Source of the DNA: Rhodovarius crocodyli
GTDB lineage: Bacteria; Pseudomonadota; Alphaproteobacteria; Acetobacterales; Acetobacteraceae
Direction: 5' to 3'
DNA: 64,000 nt
Assembly: GCF_004005855.1 (NCBI RefSeq)
Contig: NZ_SACL01000004.1
Location: 62,001 to 126,000 of the forward strand
The first letter of the stretch is position 1; the number at the start of each line of letters is the position of its first letter. The notes under the pieces are model-generated. The model worked only from the letters and a program-made list of their open reading frames with translations. It was not told the origin of the DNA and searched no databases. Shown here piece by piece: positions 44,377-53,144 of this stretch. The position numbers and the translations under genes are program-made.

Positions 44377-45070
44377 GCCAGCGTTCCATGGCGCCGGCCA
44401 CCAGCGCCGGCGCCTCCATGCTGGGCAGATGGCCGCAGCCGGGGAATCGGACCAGCTCCGCCCCTGGGATGGACAGCGCCATCTCCTCGGCCAGTTCCGG
44501 CGGGGTCAGCACATCGGCCTCTCCCACCGCCACCAGCACCGGTACGTCAATGATGGGCAGGTCGGGGCGCGAATCGGGGCGCTCCATGATGGCGCGCTGC
44601 TGACGGAAGAAGGCGTCCTGGCCGACGCGGTCGGCCATCGCCATCACATCCTCGGCCAAGGGCCCCGAAAGATGGTCCGGATGCAGCAGCTGCGGCAGCA
44701 GCCGGGGCGTCACTCCCTTGAACTGACCCACCTCCGCCAGTTGCATCAGGCCACGCCGCTTGCCCGTGGCCTCTGCCGTGTCCGGGCGGGCGGAGGTATC
44801 GAACAAGGCCAGGTGCGTGATGCGCTCCGGCGCCGCGCGCCACAGGGAAAAGGCCACATAGCCGCCCATGGACAGGCCCGCGACGGCGAAGCGTGCCCCC
44901 TGCCCCCATGCCTGCTCGGCCGCGGCCAGCGCCCGATCCGCCATCGCCTCCATGCTCTCGTCCAAGGTGAGGTCGGCCACCAGCGCCTCGGCGGGCAACA
45001 AGGGAATGACATCCCGCCAGAGCCGCGCGTCGCACAGCAATCCGGGCAGAAGCAGTATTTTTGTGGTCAT
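44366..45070 (-). CDS. Alpha/beta fold hydrolase
   Basis: 234 residues. It begins KILLLPGLLCDARLWRDV, has the nucleophile elbow GLSMGGY near residue 68 (Ser), an acid residue in VAVGEADVLTP near residue 180 and the catalytic His in GCGHLPSMEAP near residue 213. It is small for the fold. No cap domain is obvious; the substrate is unknown. ATG 45070 was chosen; an in-frame ATG at 45085 is an alternative. Confidence 0.85.
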   Translation of the reverse strand: MTTKILLLPGLLCDARLWRDVIPLLPAEALVADLTLDESMEAMADRALAAAEQAWGQGARFAVAGLSMGGYVAFSLWRAAPERITHLALFDTSARPDTAEATGKRRGLMQLAEVGQFKGVTPRLLPQLLHPDHLSGPLAEDVMAMADRVGQDAFFRQQRAIMERPDSRPDLPIIDVPVLVAVGEADVLTPPELAEEMALSIPGAELVRFPGCGHLPSMEAPALVAGAMERWLRR

Positions 45071-45134
45071 GATCGCGGCAGTCATGCGCAGGAAGCACTG
45101 CCGGGCAAGAGCTTCTGCTTGCGGAGTTGTGCGC

Positions 45135-47540
45135 ATGGGCGCATATGGCGGGCGTCGCGGGGCGGGAAAGCCTGCCCCAGCCGCATCGGGCGCCGCCTTC
45201 GGGGCCGCGCCCCCACGGCAACAGGCAGTCATCCCTCCGGTGGTTCCGCCACCCTCTGTGCAAGACGAGTTTGCATTGACCCAGGACATCGCCCACGAGG
45301 CCGAGGCCAGCGTGGACACCCAGACCGAGACCCAGGCCCCCGTCGCCGAAGTCACTCCCGTCCAGGAAGCCGCCGTTGCGGAAGAAGCCGCGCCGGCCGA
45401 GCCTGAACCTTCCCCCGAGCCGGTCGCGGAGGAGCCCAAGCCGCTCTTCACCGACCTGGGCCTGGGCGAGAAGCTGCTGCAGGGCATTCATGAGGCGGGC
45501 TATGTCCACCCCACGCCCATCCAGCACCAGGCCATTCCCTATGTGCTGATGGGCCGCGACGTGCTGGGCTGCGCCCAGACGGGCACCGGCAAGACCGCCA
45601 GCTTCACCCTGCCCATGATGGAGATCCTGGCCGGTTCCCGCGCCAAGGCCCGCATGCCGCGCAGCCTGATCCTGGAGCCGACGCGCGAACTGGCCCTTCA
45701 GGTCGCCGAGAACTTCGTGAAGTACGGCAAGCACCTGAACCTCAACCATGCGCTGCTGATCGGCGGTGAGAGCATGGACGAGCAGAAGGCCGCGCTGGAA
45801 TCGGGCGTGGACGTGCTGATCGCCACCCCGGGCCGGCTGCTCGACCTGTTCGATCGCGGCCGCATCCTGCTGGCGGACTGCAAGATCCTGGTGATCGACG
45901 AAGCCGACCGCATGCTGGACATGGGCTTCATCCCGGATGTGGAGCGCATCGTCTCTCTGCTGCCGCAGATGCGCCAGACGCTGTTCTTCAGCGCCACCAT
46001 GGCGCCTGAGATCCGCAAGCTGGCCGATGCCTTCCTGTCTAACCCGAAGCAGATCACGGTGTCGGCCCCGGCTTCGGTCGCGACGACCATCACCACCGGC
46101 CTGTGCTACGTGCAGCGCCAGGACAAGCGCGAGGCGCTGCGCCGCCTGCTGCGCACGATGGATGTGCAGAACGCGCTGATCTTCTGCAACCGCAAGGTCG
46201 ACGTCGACATCCTGTACAAGTCGATGAAGAAGCACGGCTTCAAGGTCGGCGCCCTGCATGGCGACCTGGACCAGTCGGTGCGCTTCGCGACGCTGGCGGC
46301 CTTCAAGGCCGGCACGCTGCAGTACCTGGTGTGCAGCGACGTGGCTGCGCGCGGCATCGACATCGGCGGCCTGTCGCATGTGTTCAACTTCGACGTGCCG
46401 ATCCACAGCGAGGACTACGTCCACCGCATCGGCCGCACCGGCCGCGCGGGCCGTGAGGGCGTGGCCTATACCCTGGCCGAGCCCGATGACGTGCGCTTTG
46501 TCACGGCCATCGAGAAGCTGACGGGCAAGGAGATTCCCCGCGTCGTGATCGAGGGGTTGGACCCCGTGACCGACGAGGAGCTGGCCGAGGCCGCGACCCG
46601 CAAGGGCCGTGGGCGTGGCGGGCGCGACCAGGGCCGCGAAAAGGGCCGTGACGGCGGCCGCCGCGAAGGCGGGCGTGACCGTGACGGCCGTGGCCGCGAC
46701 CGGGATCGCCGAGAGGACCGCCCCCGCGAGGATCGTCCGCGTGACGAGCGCCCCCGCCGGGAGGACCGCGCGCGCGACGAGCGCCCCCGTGAGGACCGCC
46801 CCCGTGAGGAACGCCAGCGCGACGATCGCCAGCGTGAGGATCGTCCCCGCGAGGAGCGCTTCGCCCGTGACGATCGCCCGCGCCGCGAGGACCGCGCGCG
46901 TGACGAGCGCCCCCGTGAAGACCGCCCGCGTGAGGACCGCACCCGCGACGACCGCCGCCGCCGCGACGATGATCTGGGCCCGCCGGTGCGTGGCTTCGGT
47001 GACAGCATCCCGGCCTTCATGTTCCTGGGCATCAAGCGCGAGGAGCTGCGCCGCCAGCCCAAGCCCCAGGCTGAAAAGCGTGAGGCCGAGAAGCGCGACG
47101 CCGAGTCCAAGCCCAAGGTGATCGAGATCCAGGCGGCCGAGCCGCCGGTGACGATCGAGCCCGAGGCCGTGCCCGCGCCGGTGGCCGAGGCGCCCGCGAT
47201 CGAGACCGTGGCGCCGGTGGCCCCCGTGGCCGAAGCCCCGGTGGAGGCGCCTGCCGCCGAGGTGCCGGTTGCTGAGACCGCGATGACGGAAGCCCCCGTG
47301 GAGGCCCCAGTGGAGGCCGTTACGGAGGCCGAGGCCCCCGCCAAGCCCAAGCGCGCGCCCCGCAAGAAGGCCGAGCCCGCGGCGAAGCCCGCCAAGGCCG
47401 CCGCCAAGCCCAAGGCCAAGGCTGCGGCACCCGCCGAGGCCGCGCCCGCCGAGGAAGCCGCCCCGGCCAAGCCGAAGCGCGTCCGCGCGCCGCGCAAGCC
47501 GAAGGCCGAGGCCCCGGCCGAGACGACCGAAGAGGGTTGA
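45135..47540 (+). CDS. DEAD-box RNA helicase with long charged C-terminal tail
   Basis: 801 residues. The N-terminal 90 residues are Ala/Pro/Glu-rich. The helicase core (about 95-460) has the Q motif (LFTDLGL..PTPIQ), AQTGTGKT, PTRELALQ, the VIDEADRMLD DEAD box, FFSATM, CSDVAARGID and HRIGRTGRAGR. The rest is unusual: about 120 residues of Arg/Asp/Glu/Pro repeats (DRPREDRPRDERPRRED type), a DSIPAFMFLG segment and an Ala/Pro/Lys-rich H1-like tail (KAAAKPKAKAAAP). The tails probably bind RNA or form condensates. GGAG lies 8 bases before ATG 45135. It is RhlE-like in the core. Confidence 0.92.
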   Translation: MGAYGGRRGAGKPAPAASGAAFGAAPPRQQAVIPPVVPPPSVQDEFALTQDIAHEAEASVDTQTETQAPVAEVTPVQEAAVAEEAAPAEPEPSPEPVAEEPKPLFTDLGLGEKLLQGIHEAGYVHPTPIQHQAIPYVLMGRDVLGCAQTGTGKTASFTLPMMEILAGSRAKARMPRSLILEPTRELALQVAENFVKYGKHLNLNHALLIGGESMDEQKAALESGVDVLIATPGRLLDLFDRGRILLADCKILVIDEADRMLDMGFIPDVERIVSLLPQMRQTLFFSATMAPEIRKLADAFLSNPKQITVSAPASVATTITTGLCYVQRQDKREALRRLLRTMDVQNALIFCNRKVDVDILYKSMKKHGFKVGALHGDLDQSVRFATLAAFKAGTLQYLVCSDVAARGIDIGGLSHVFNFDVPIHSEDYVHRIGRTGRAGREGVAYTLAEPDDVRFVTAIEKLTGKEIPRVVIEGLDPVTDEELAEAATRKGRGRGGRDQGREKGRDGGRREGGRDRDGRGRDRDRREDRPREDRPRDERPRREDRARDERPREDRPREERQRDDRQREDRPREERFARDDRPRREDRARDERPREDRPREDRTRDDRRRRDDDLGPPVRGFGDSIPAFMFLGIKREELRRQPKPQAEKREAEKRDAESKPKVIEIQAAEPPVTIEPEAVPAPVAEAPAIETVAPVAPVAEAPVEAPAAEVPVAETAMTEAPVEAPVEAVTEAEAPAKPKRAPRKKAEPAAKPAKAAAKPKAKAAAPAEAAPAEEAAPAKPKRVRAPRKPKAEAPAETTEEG

Positions 47541-47548
47541 CGCCCCTT

Positions 47549-47571
47549 GCGGCGGGGCCAGCCCCCGCCGC
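47549..47571 (+). terminator. GC-rich hairpin after the helicase gene
   Basis: GCGGCGGGG and CCCCGCCGC form a 9-bp stem with a 5-base loop, 8 bases past the helicase stop. There is no U-tract, so it may need Rho or act as an mRNA 3' end. The spacer to gcdH (47541-47643) holds nothing else clear. Confidence 0.45.
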
Positions 47572-47643
47572 ACATTGCCCGCTTCGCAGCCGGGCGCCAT
47601 AAAGACGTCCAGACCTTAACTGGCCCATCTTGAGGACACCGCC

Positions 47644-48837
47644 ATGAACGCCATCCATCCCGTCGCCCGTGCCAGCTTCCAGTGGGACGATGCCCTGCTG
47701 CTCGATGAGCAGCTGACGGAAGATGAGCGCATGATCCGCGACGCGGCCCGTGCCTTCTGCCAGGACCGCCTGATGCCGCGCGTGCAGGAAGCCTTCCGCA
47801 AGGAGCACTTCCACCGCGAGATCATGAACGAGTTCGGTGAGCAGGGCTTCCTGGGTGCCACGCTCGAAGGCTATGGCTGCGCCGGCGTGGGCTATGTCTC
47901 CTACGGCCTGATGGCGCGTGAGGTCGAGCGCGTGGACAGCGGCTATCGCTCCGCCTTCTCGGTCCAGTCCTCGCTGGTCATGTACCCCATCTATGCGTTC
48001 GGTTCCGACGCGCAGAAGGAAAAGTTCCTGCCCAAGCTGCGCACCGGCGAATGGGTGGGCTGCTTCGGCCTGACCGAGCCCGATGCCGGCTCCGACCCCA
48101 ACTCCATGCGCACCCGCGCGAAGAAGGTCGACGGCGGTTATCTGGTGTCCGGCTCCAAGACCTGGATCACCAATTCCCCCATCGCCGATGTCGCGGTGGT
48201 GTGGGCCAAGGACGATGAGGGCATCCTGCGCGGCTTCCTGCTGGAGCGCGGCATGAAGGGCCTGACCTTCCCCAAGATCGAGGGCAAGTTCAGCCTGCGC
48301 GCCTCCGTCACCGGCATGATCATGATGGACGACGTGTTCGTGCCCGAGGAGAACAAGCTGCCGGGCGTGAAGTCGCTGGCCGGCCCCTTCTCCTGCCTCA
48401 ACCGCGCGCGCTACGGCATCGCCTGGGGCGCGCTGGGCGCCGCCGAGGATTGCTGGCACCGTGCCCGCGACTACACCATGAACCGCAAGATGTTCGGCAA
48501 GCCGCTGGCCCAGACCCAGCTGATCCAGAAGAAGCTGGCCGACATGCAGACCGAGATCACGCTCGGCCTGCAGTCCGTGCTGCGCGTCGGCCGCCTGTTC
48601 GATGAGGGCAAGGTGGCGCCGGAGATGATCTCCCTGGTCAAGCGCAACAGCTGCGGCAAGTCGCTGGATATCGCCCGCGTGGCGCGCGACATGCACGGCG
48701 GCAACGGCATCGTGGACGAGTATCATGTGATCCGTCACATGGTGAACCTCGAGACGGTGAACACCTATGAGGGCACGCACGACGTGCATGCCCTGATCCT
48801 GGGCCGCGCGCAGACCGGCCTCAACGCCTTCGGCTGA
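47644..48837 (+). CDS. gcdH: Glutaryl-CoA dehydrogenase
   Basis: 397 residues. Acyl-CoA dehydrogenase features: [13 protein letters not shown] near residue 142, [18 protein letters not shown] near residue 178, and the catalytic base in [20 protein letters not shown] near residue 372. The N terminus [17 protein letters not shown] and the R/Y positions match glutaryl-CoA dehydrogenases, which oxidise and decarboxylate glutaryl-CoA to crotonyl-CoA in lysine and tryptophan breakdown. It stands alone with no GcdR or CoA transferase nearby. Confidence 0.92.
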   Translation: MNAIHPVARASFQWDDALLLDEQLTEDERMIRDAARAFCQDRLMPRVQEAFRKEHFHREIMNEFGEQGFLGATLEGYGCAGVGYVSYGLMAREVERVDSGYRSAFSVQSSLVMYPIYAFGSDAQKEKFLPKLRTGEWVGCFGLTEPDAGSDPNSMRTRAKKVDGGYLVSGSKTWITNSPIADVAVVWAKDDEGILRGFLLERGMKGLTFPKIEGKFSLRASVTGMIMMDDVFVPEENKLPGVKSLAGPFSCLNRARYGIAWGALGAAEDCWHRARDYTMNRKMFGKPLAQTQLIQKKLADMQTEITLGLQSVLRVGRLFDEGKVAPEMISLVKRNSCGKSLDIARVARDMHGGNGIVDEYHVIRHMVNLETVNTYEGTHDVHALILGRAQTGLNAFG

Positions 48838-48847
48838 GACTGAGGCG

Positions 48848-49234
48848 GTGCAGCCGTTGCAGGCGGTGGAGCAGGCGATCGGTCTCGCGCTTGCTCCGGC
48901 CTTCCTGCTGACGGCTGCGATGACGGCCCTGAACGCGCTGACGACCCGTCAGACACGCATCCTCGATCGCATGTCCGATACCGCGGCTCAGGGGCCGGTC
49001 CTAGACTGGCTGCAGCGGCGGGCGCATTTCGCCCGCCGGGCGGTTCAACTGGCGGGGGTATCCGCCCTGCTGGTGGCAACACAGATCATGTTCGGCTTCA
49101 TCCTGGCACTGACCGACGCGCAGAGCGGCACGGTCCTGGCCCTGCTTCTGGTGGGCGGCATGCTCGCCTTCATCGCCGCCATGCTGTGCATGCTGACGGA
49201 AACCATCATGGCGGAACGGGGGCCGGGGCTGTGA
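48848..49234 (+). CDS. DUF2721 family membrane protein
   Basis: 128 residues with three hydrophobic segments: residues 10-28, 63-90 and 97-118. The N-terminal segment, ALAPAFLLTAAMTALNALTTRQTRILDR, is typical of DUF2721. The start is a GTG (48848) with no other good choice. Its stop overlaps the GTG of the RNA methyltransferase gene (GTGA), so the two are coupled. Function unknown. Confidence 0.8.
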   Translation: MQPLQAVEQAIGLALAPAFLLTAAMTALNALTTRQTRILDRMSDTAAQGPVLDWLQRRAHFARRAVQLAGVSALLVATQIMFGFILALTDAQSGTVLALLLVGGMLAFIAAMLCMLTETIMAERGPGL

Positions 49235-50448
49235 ACCGCACCATCATCGCGGTCGGTGCAGAGGGTGACGGGCTGGCCCGCGCCGCGGACGGCCAGGTCA
49301 GCTACATTCCGAGCACCCTGCCGGGCGAGGAGATCGGCCCCGACGGCACGCGGCTGAACGACAGCCCCGAGCGCGTGGAGCCCCCCTGCCCGCATGTCGA
49401 TGCCTGCGGCGGTTGCCGGCTGCAGCATTGGTCGCTCTCTGCCCAGGCCGACTGGAAGCGCGCCCGCGTGGCCACGGCCCTGTATCGCGCGGGCTTCGAC
49501 CTGCCGGTGACCATGGCCCATCAGAGCCCGCCGCATTCGCGCCGGCGTGCGGATTTCGCCATCCGCCGTGCGAGTGATGGCAGTGTCATGCTCGGCTTCC
49601 ATGGGCCGGACGGCGTGGTGCCTGTGCCGGAATGCCAAGTGGTGCGGCCTGAGATCATGGCGCTTCTGCCCGGCCTGGCCACGGTGCTGCGTTCGCTGAC
49701 CGCGCTGCGGCGTGAGGGCGATGCGGTGATCAACCTGCTGGAGACGGGCCCCGACATCCTGCTGAAGCTGGACGGCAAGCCCGGCGTGCCGGACCACGAG
49801 CGCCTGGCCGCCTATGCCGGCGCCAACGGCATCGCGCGCGTCGCCACCCAGCACGGCGTCGCGGCCCAGGTAAAGCCGGTGCGGCATCACTTCGCCGGCG
49901 CTGCCGTCACGCCCCAGCCCGGCGCCTTCCTGCAGGCGACCGAGGGGGCGGAAGCCGCGATCGTCGAGGCCGTGCTGGCTGGTTTGCCGGCCAAGCTGCC
50001 GCGCGGCTCGGTGGTGATCGACCTGTTCGCGGGTCTCGGCACGCTGAGCTTTCCCATCGCGGGCCGCGCCCAGGTTCAGGCCTTCGAGGGCGAGCCCGAG
50101 GCGGCGGCCGCGCTGATCGCCGGCGCCAAGGCCGCCGGCGGCCGGGTGAAGGGCATCAGGCGCGATCTGGCCCGCCAGCCCCTGTTGCCCGCTGAGGTGA
50201 AGACCGCGCGCGCCGTGGTGCTCGACCCGCCCTTCGCCGGCGCGAAGGAGCAGGTGGAGCAGCTGGCCCGCGCCAAGGCTCCGCCGCTGGTCTATGTCTC
50301 CTGCAACCCGGCGGCGCTGGAACGCGATGCCCGCATCCTGGCGGGTGCGGGGTACAAGGCGGTCTCGGCGGTGGCGATCGACCAGTTTCTGTGGTCGCCG
50401 CATGTGGAGGCGGTGGTGGTGTTTGTGCCGCCGAAGGTTGCGCGTTGA
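49231..50448 (+). CDS. Class I SAM-dependent RNA (uracil-C5) methyltransferase, RlmD/TrmA-like
   Basis: 405 residues. FeS-cluster cysteines CPHVDACGGCRLQHW near residue 52 plus a later PECQ, SAM motif VVIDLFAGLGTLSFP near residue 265, and catalytic Cys in PLVYVSCNPAALERDA near residue 352. The layout fits 23S rRNA (uracil-5-)-methyltransferase RlmD; a TRAM domain is reduced to a short N-terminal part. TrmA is the alternative. Start is GTG 49231, overlapping the DUF2721 stop. Confidence 0.9.
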   Translation: MNRTIIAVGAEGDGLARAADGQVSYIPSTLPGEEIGPDGTRLNDSPERVEPPCPHVDACGGCRLQHWSLSAQADWKRARVATALYRAGFDLPVTMAHQSPPHSRRRADFAIRRASDGSVMLGFHGPDGVVPVPECQVVRPEIMALLPGLATVLRSLTALRREGDAVINLLETGPDILLKLDGKPGVPDHERLAAYAGANGIARVATQHGVAAQVKPVRHHFAGAAVTPQPGAFLQATEGAEAAIVEAVLAGLPAKLPRGSVVIDLFAGLGTLSFPIAGRAQVQAFEGEPEAAAALIAGAKAAGGRVKGIRRDLARQPLLPAEVKTARAVVLDPPFAGAKEQVEQLARAKAPPLVYVSCNPAALERDARILAGAGYKAVSAVAIDQFLWSPHVEAVVVFVPPKVAR

Positions 50449-50454
50449 AGGTAC

Positions 50455-50476
50455 GTTCTTTTTTGTAAAAAAGAAC
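50455..50476. terminator. AT-rich perfect hairpin after the RNA methyltransferase gene
   Basis: GTTCTTTTTT and AAAAAAGAAC form a 10-bp stem with a 2-base loop 6 bases past the stop codon, followed by AAAAAA. It works as a stop signal in either direction and is strikingly AT-rich for this genome. Confidence 0.6.
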
Positions 50477-50560
50477 CAAAAAAACTTTTGAGAGTCAGAT
50501 GATTGTACCGGTGGTTAAGTACTGCCTTCACCACCAGGGCCAATAGATAAAGTGTTTTTG

Positions 50561-50584
50561 CTTCTTTTTCTTCAGAAAAAGAAG
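50561..50584. terminator. AT-rich hairpin ending the Bug receptor transcript
   Basis: CTTCTTTTTCT and AGAAAAAGAAG form an 11-bp stem with a 2-base loop, 4 bases from the end of the receptor gene that reads leftwards. It resembles the other AT-rich hairpin 85 bases away. The 50477-50560 stretch between them shows no gene. Confidence 0.6.
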
Positions 50585-50588
50585 ATAA

Positions 50589-51557
50589 TCAATTCATCCG
50601 CGCACCGGAAACACGCACCACCTCGCCCCACTTCACATATTCGCTGCGGGCATAATCGCGCAGCTCCGTGGGTGTGCTGGTGGTGACCACGCCGCCCAGA
50701 TCCGCCAGCGCACGCTGGGTGGCGGGGTCTTCCAGACCGGCCGCCACGGCGCGGCGCACCGCCTCCACCTGGTCCGCGGGCGTGCCCGGGGGCGCGTAGA
50801 TGGCGTACCAGCCCTCCGCGATCACATCGCGCACGCCGGCCTGTTCCATGGTGGGCACATCGGGCAGCGCGCCGATGCGGCTGGCCGAGGCCAGTGCCAG
50901 CGGCTTGAAGCTGCCGCTGCGGATGTGCTGCATCACCACCGGGATATCGACCAGCAGCATGTCGATCTCACCCGCCAGCATGGCGGTCACGGCCGGCGCG
51001 CCGCCGCGATAGGGCACATGCAGGATGTCGATGCCCGCGCGCATCTTGAACAGCTCACCGGCCAGATGCAGCGTGGAGCCGATGCCGGTGGACCCGAAGG
51101 TCAGCTTGCCCGGCTGGGCGTTGGCTGCCGCGATCAGCTCCTGCACGGTGTTGGCGGCCACATGCCTGCCCACCACCAGCAACTGCGGCGTGCGCACCAG
51201 CTGGGTCACGGGCGTCAGGTCGCGCTCGACGTCATAGGGCATGCTGGGCAGCATGTGCGGCATTACCGCCAGCGCCCCGGCCGAGGCCATGACCAGGCTG
51301 TGCGCGTCGGGCCGGCTGCGGGCGATGTTCTCCACCGCCAGCACGCCGGAGGCACCGGGGCGGGTGTCGATCACCATGGGCTGGCCCAGCCGCGCGCCGA
51401 TCGGGCCGATGATGATGCGGCCGATCGTGTCCACCGTGCCGCCCGGCGGAAAGCCGATCACGAGCCGCACGGGGCCGGTCGGGAAGTTCTGCGCCTGCGC
51501 GGGCGCCGCCATTGCCGTGGCCATCAGGCCGGCCAAACCACTCCGTCGCGTCAGCAT
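50589..51557 (-). CDS. Tripartite tricarboxylate transporter (Bug) family substrate receptor
   Basis: 322 residues. Signal peptide ending AQAQ, then NFPTGPVRLVIGFPPGGTVD, MVIDTRPGASGVLA near residue 75 and ILHVPYRGGAPAVTAM near 180. It is divergent from the FMN monooxygenase gene; a terminator-like hairpin (51710-51733) sits in its leader. No TctAB genes are near. It is the third Bug protein in the window. Confidence 0.88.
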   Translation of the reverse strand: MLTRRSGLAGLMATAMAAPAQAQNFPTGPVRLVIGFPPGGTVDTIGRIIIGPIGARLGQPMVIDTRPGASGVLAVENIARSRPDAHSLVMASAGALAVMPHMLPSMPYDVERDLTPVTQLVRTPQLLVVGRHVAANTVQELIAAANAQPGKLTFGSTGIGSTLHLAGELFKMRAGIDILHVPYRGGAPAVTAMLAGEIDMLLVDIPVVMQHIRSGSFKPLALASASRIGALPDVPTMEQAGVRDVIAEGWYAIYAPPGTPADQVEAVRRAVAAGLEDPATQRALADLGGVVTTSTPTELRDYARSEYVKWGEVVRVSGARMN

Positions 51558-51709
51558 TGTCTCAGCCCCTTCGCCGAATTGCGCTGCGCCGCGCGCTGCT
51601 TCCCAACCCTTCCGGCATGCGCCCGCCCCGGGACGGTTCCGCTGCCGATGACGGAGCAGAGGCTATGTGGGGTTTGAGTGCATTTCAACGGCAATTTTTG
51701 AATGGGTGC

Positions 51710-51733
51710 AAAAAGACCCGCCAGAAATGGCGG
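51710..51733 (-). promoter_or_regulatory. Terminator-like hairpin in the leader of the Bug receptor gene
   Basis: On the minus strand CCGCCA and TGGCGG form a 6-bp stem with a 4-base loop, followed within a few bases by TTTTT (A-run at 51710-51714 on the plus strand). It faces the receptor gene, so it could be an attenuator. The rest of the 282-base divergent spacer shows no gene. Confidence 0.3.
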
Positions 51734-51839
51734 AATGGCGCGGGTAGATTTAATGGGATTGCAGTCGTCGCGCGTTTAACCCCATAGTGAATTGAAGCGC
51801 GCTGTATGCGCCACATCCGCTTCCAGGAGCCTCGCCCGC

Positions 51840-53144
51840 ATGTCCTCGCCTCGTCAGATGCATCTCGGCTGCTTCATCCTGGCGGCGGGCCACCATATCG
51901 CGGGCTGGCGCATGCCCGAGGCGGAGGCAGGGTCGGAGAACCTCGACCTGGTCGTGCGCGTTGCGCAGAAGGCCGAACAGGGCAAGTTCGACCTGGTCTT
52001 CCTGGCCGATGCGGTGAACACCCGGCCCGACATGCACCCCTCCATGGTGCTGCGGCTGGAGCCGCTGACCCTGCTGGCCGCGCTGTCCATGGTGACGAAG
52101 AACATCGGGCTCGCGGCCACCGCCTCCACGACCTACACGGAGCCCTACAACCTCGCGCGCTACCTGGGCTCGATCGACCACATGAGCGGTGGGCGCTGCG
52201 GCTGGAACATCGTGACGGGCGCCTTCGCGGATGCGGCCAAGAATTTCGGCCGCGAGAAGCACCCCGAGCATGACGAGCGCTACGCCATGGCCACCGAGTT
52301 CGTGGCATGCGTGAAGGCGCTGTGGGACAGCTGCGAGGACGGTATCTGGCAGCTGGACAAGGCCGCGGGCCGCTTCATCGATGCCGCGAAGATGCACACG
52401 CCGGGCTTCGAGGGGAAATACTTCTCCTCCAAGGGCCCGCTGAACATGTCGCGCATGCCGCAGGGCTATCCGGTGATGATCCAGGCCGGCGCGTCCGAGG
52501 CCGGGCGCGACGTGGCGGGCCGCATCGCCGAGATCGTCTATGCCGTGCACCAGGACATGGGCGCCTCCAAGGCGTTCTGCGACGACCTGAAGCGGCGCGC
52601 GGTCTCCTTCGGCCGTTCACCGGACCATATCAAGATCATGCCGGGCGTCAGCGCCGTCATCGGCGGCACCGAGGCGGAGGCCAAGCGCAAGCTGGAGGAG
52701 TTGGGAGAATGCGCCGACCCCAAGGTGGCGCTGCAGGTGCTGGCGGAGCGGCTGGGCCATGACCTGACCGGCTATGACCTGGACGCGCCGGTGCCCGATC
52801 TGCCGCCCAGCGGCATCATGCGCGGCCATGCCGAGACGCTGCAGGCCCTGGCGAAGAAGGACAGGCTGACCCTGCGCCAGCTGCGCAACTTCGTCGCCGC
52901 CAGCATGGGCCACCGCCTGATCGTCGGCACGCCGGAGCAGGTGGCGGACGGTTTGCAGGAATGGTTCGAGGCCGGGGCCGCCGACGGCTTCAACATCATG
53001 CCGCCCTGGTTCCCCACCGCCTTCGACGATTTCGTGGACCAGGTGGTGCCGATTTTGCAGAAGCGCGGCCTGTTCCGCCAGGAATACACCGCCAGCACCC
53101 TGCGCGGGCATCTGGGCCTGCCGCGCCCGGAATGGGGCGGCTAA
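51840..53144 (+). CDS. FMN-dependent monooxygenase, NtaA/SnaA/DszA family
   Basis: 434 residues. It begins MHLGCFILAAGHHIAGWR, typical of this family, and contains ENLDLVVRVAQKAEQGKFDLVFLAD, ATASTTYTEPYNLARYLGSIDHMSGGRCGWNIVT near residue 95 and MIQAGASEAGRDVAGRIAEIVYA near residue 215. Members oxidise organosulfur compounds, nitrilotriacetate or long-chain alkanes with reduced flavin supplied by a separate reductase. No reductase is adjacent. ATG 51840 was chosen; AGGAG lies about 12 bases upstream. Its TAA and the convergent FkbM TAG share bases 53142-53143. Confidence 0.88.
   Translation: MSSPRQMHLGCFILAAGHHIAGWRMPEAEAGSENLDLVVRVAQKAEQGKFDLVFLADAVNTRPDMHPSMVLRLEPLTLLAALSMVTKNIGLAATASTTYTEPYNLARYLGSIDHMSGGRCGWNIVTGAFADAAKNFGREKHPEHDERYAMATEFVACVKALWDSCEDGIWQLDKAAGRFIDAAKMHTPGFEGKYFSSKGPLNMSRMPQGYPVMIQAGASEAGRDVAGRIAEIVYAVHQDMGASKAFCDDLKRRAVSFGRSPDHIKIMPGVSAVIGGTEAEAKRKLEELGECADPKVALQVLAERLGHDLTGYDLDAPVPDLPPSGIMRGHAETLQALAKKDRLTLRQLRNFVAASMGHRLIVGTPEQVADGLQEWFEAGAADGFNIMPPWFPTAFDDFVDQVVPILQKRGLFRQEYTASTLRGHLGLPRPEWGG

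Noticed and set aside
44547-47600. 1017-codon open frame on the minus strand over the helicase gene
   Set aside because: It is antisense to clear DEAD-box motifs and made of Gly/Leu/Arg/His repeats, the usual shadow of a GC-rich gene.
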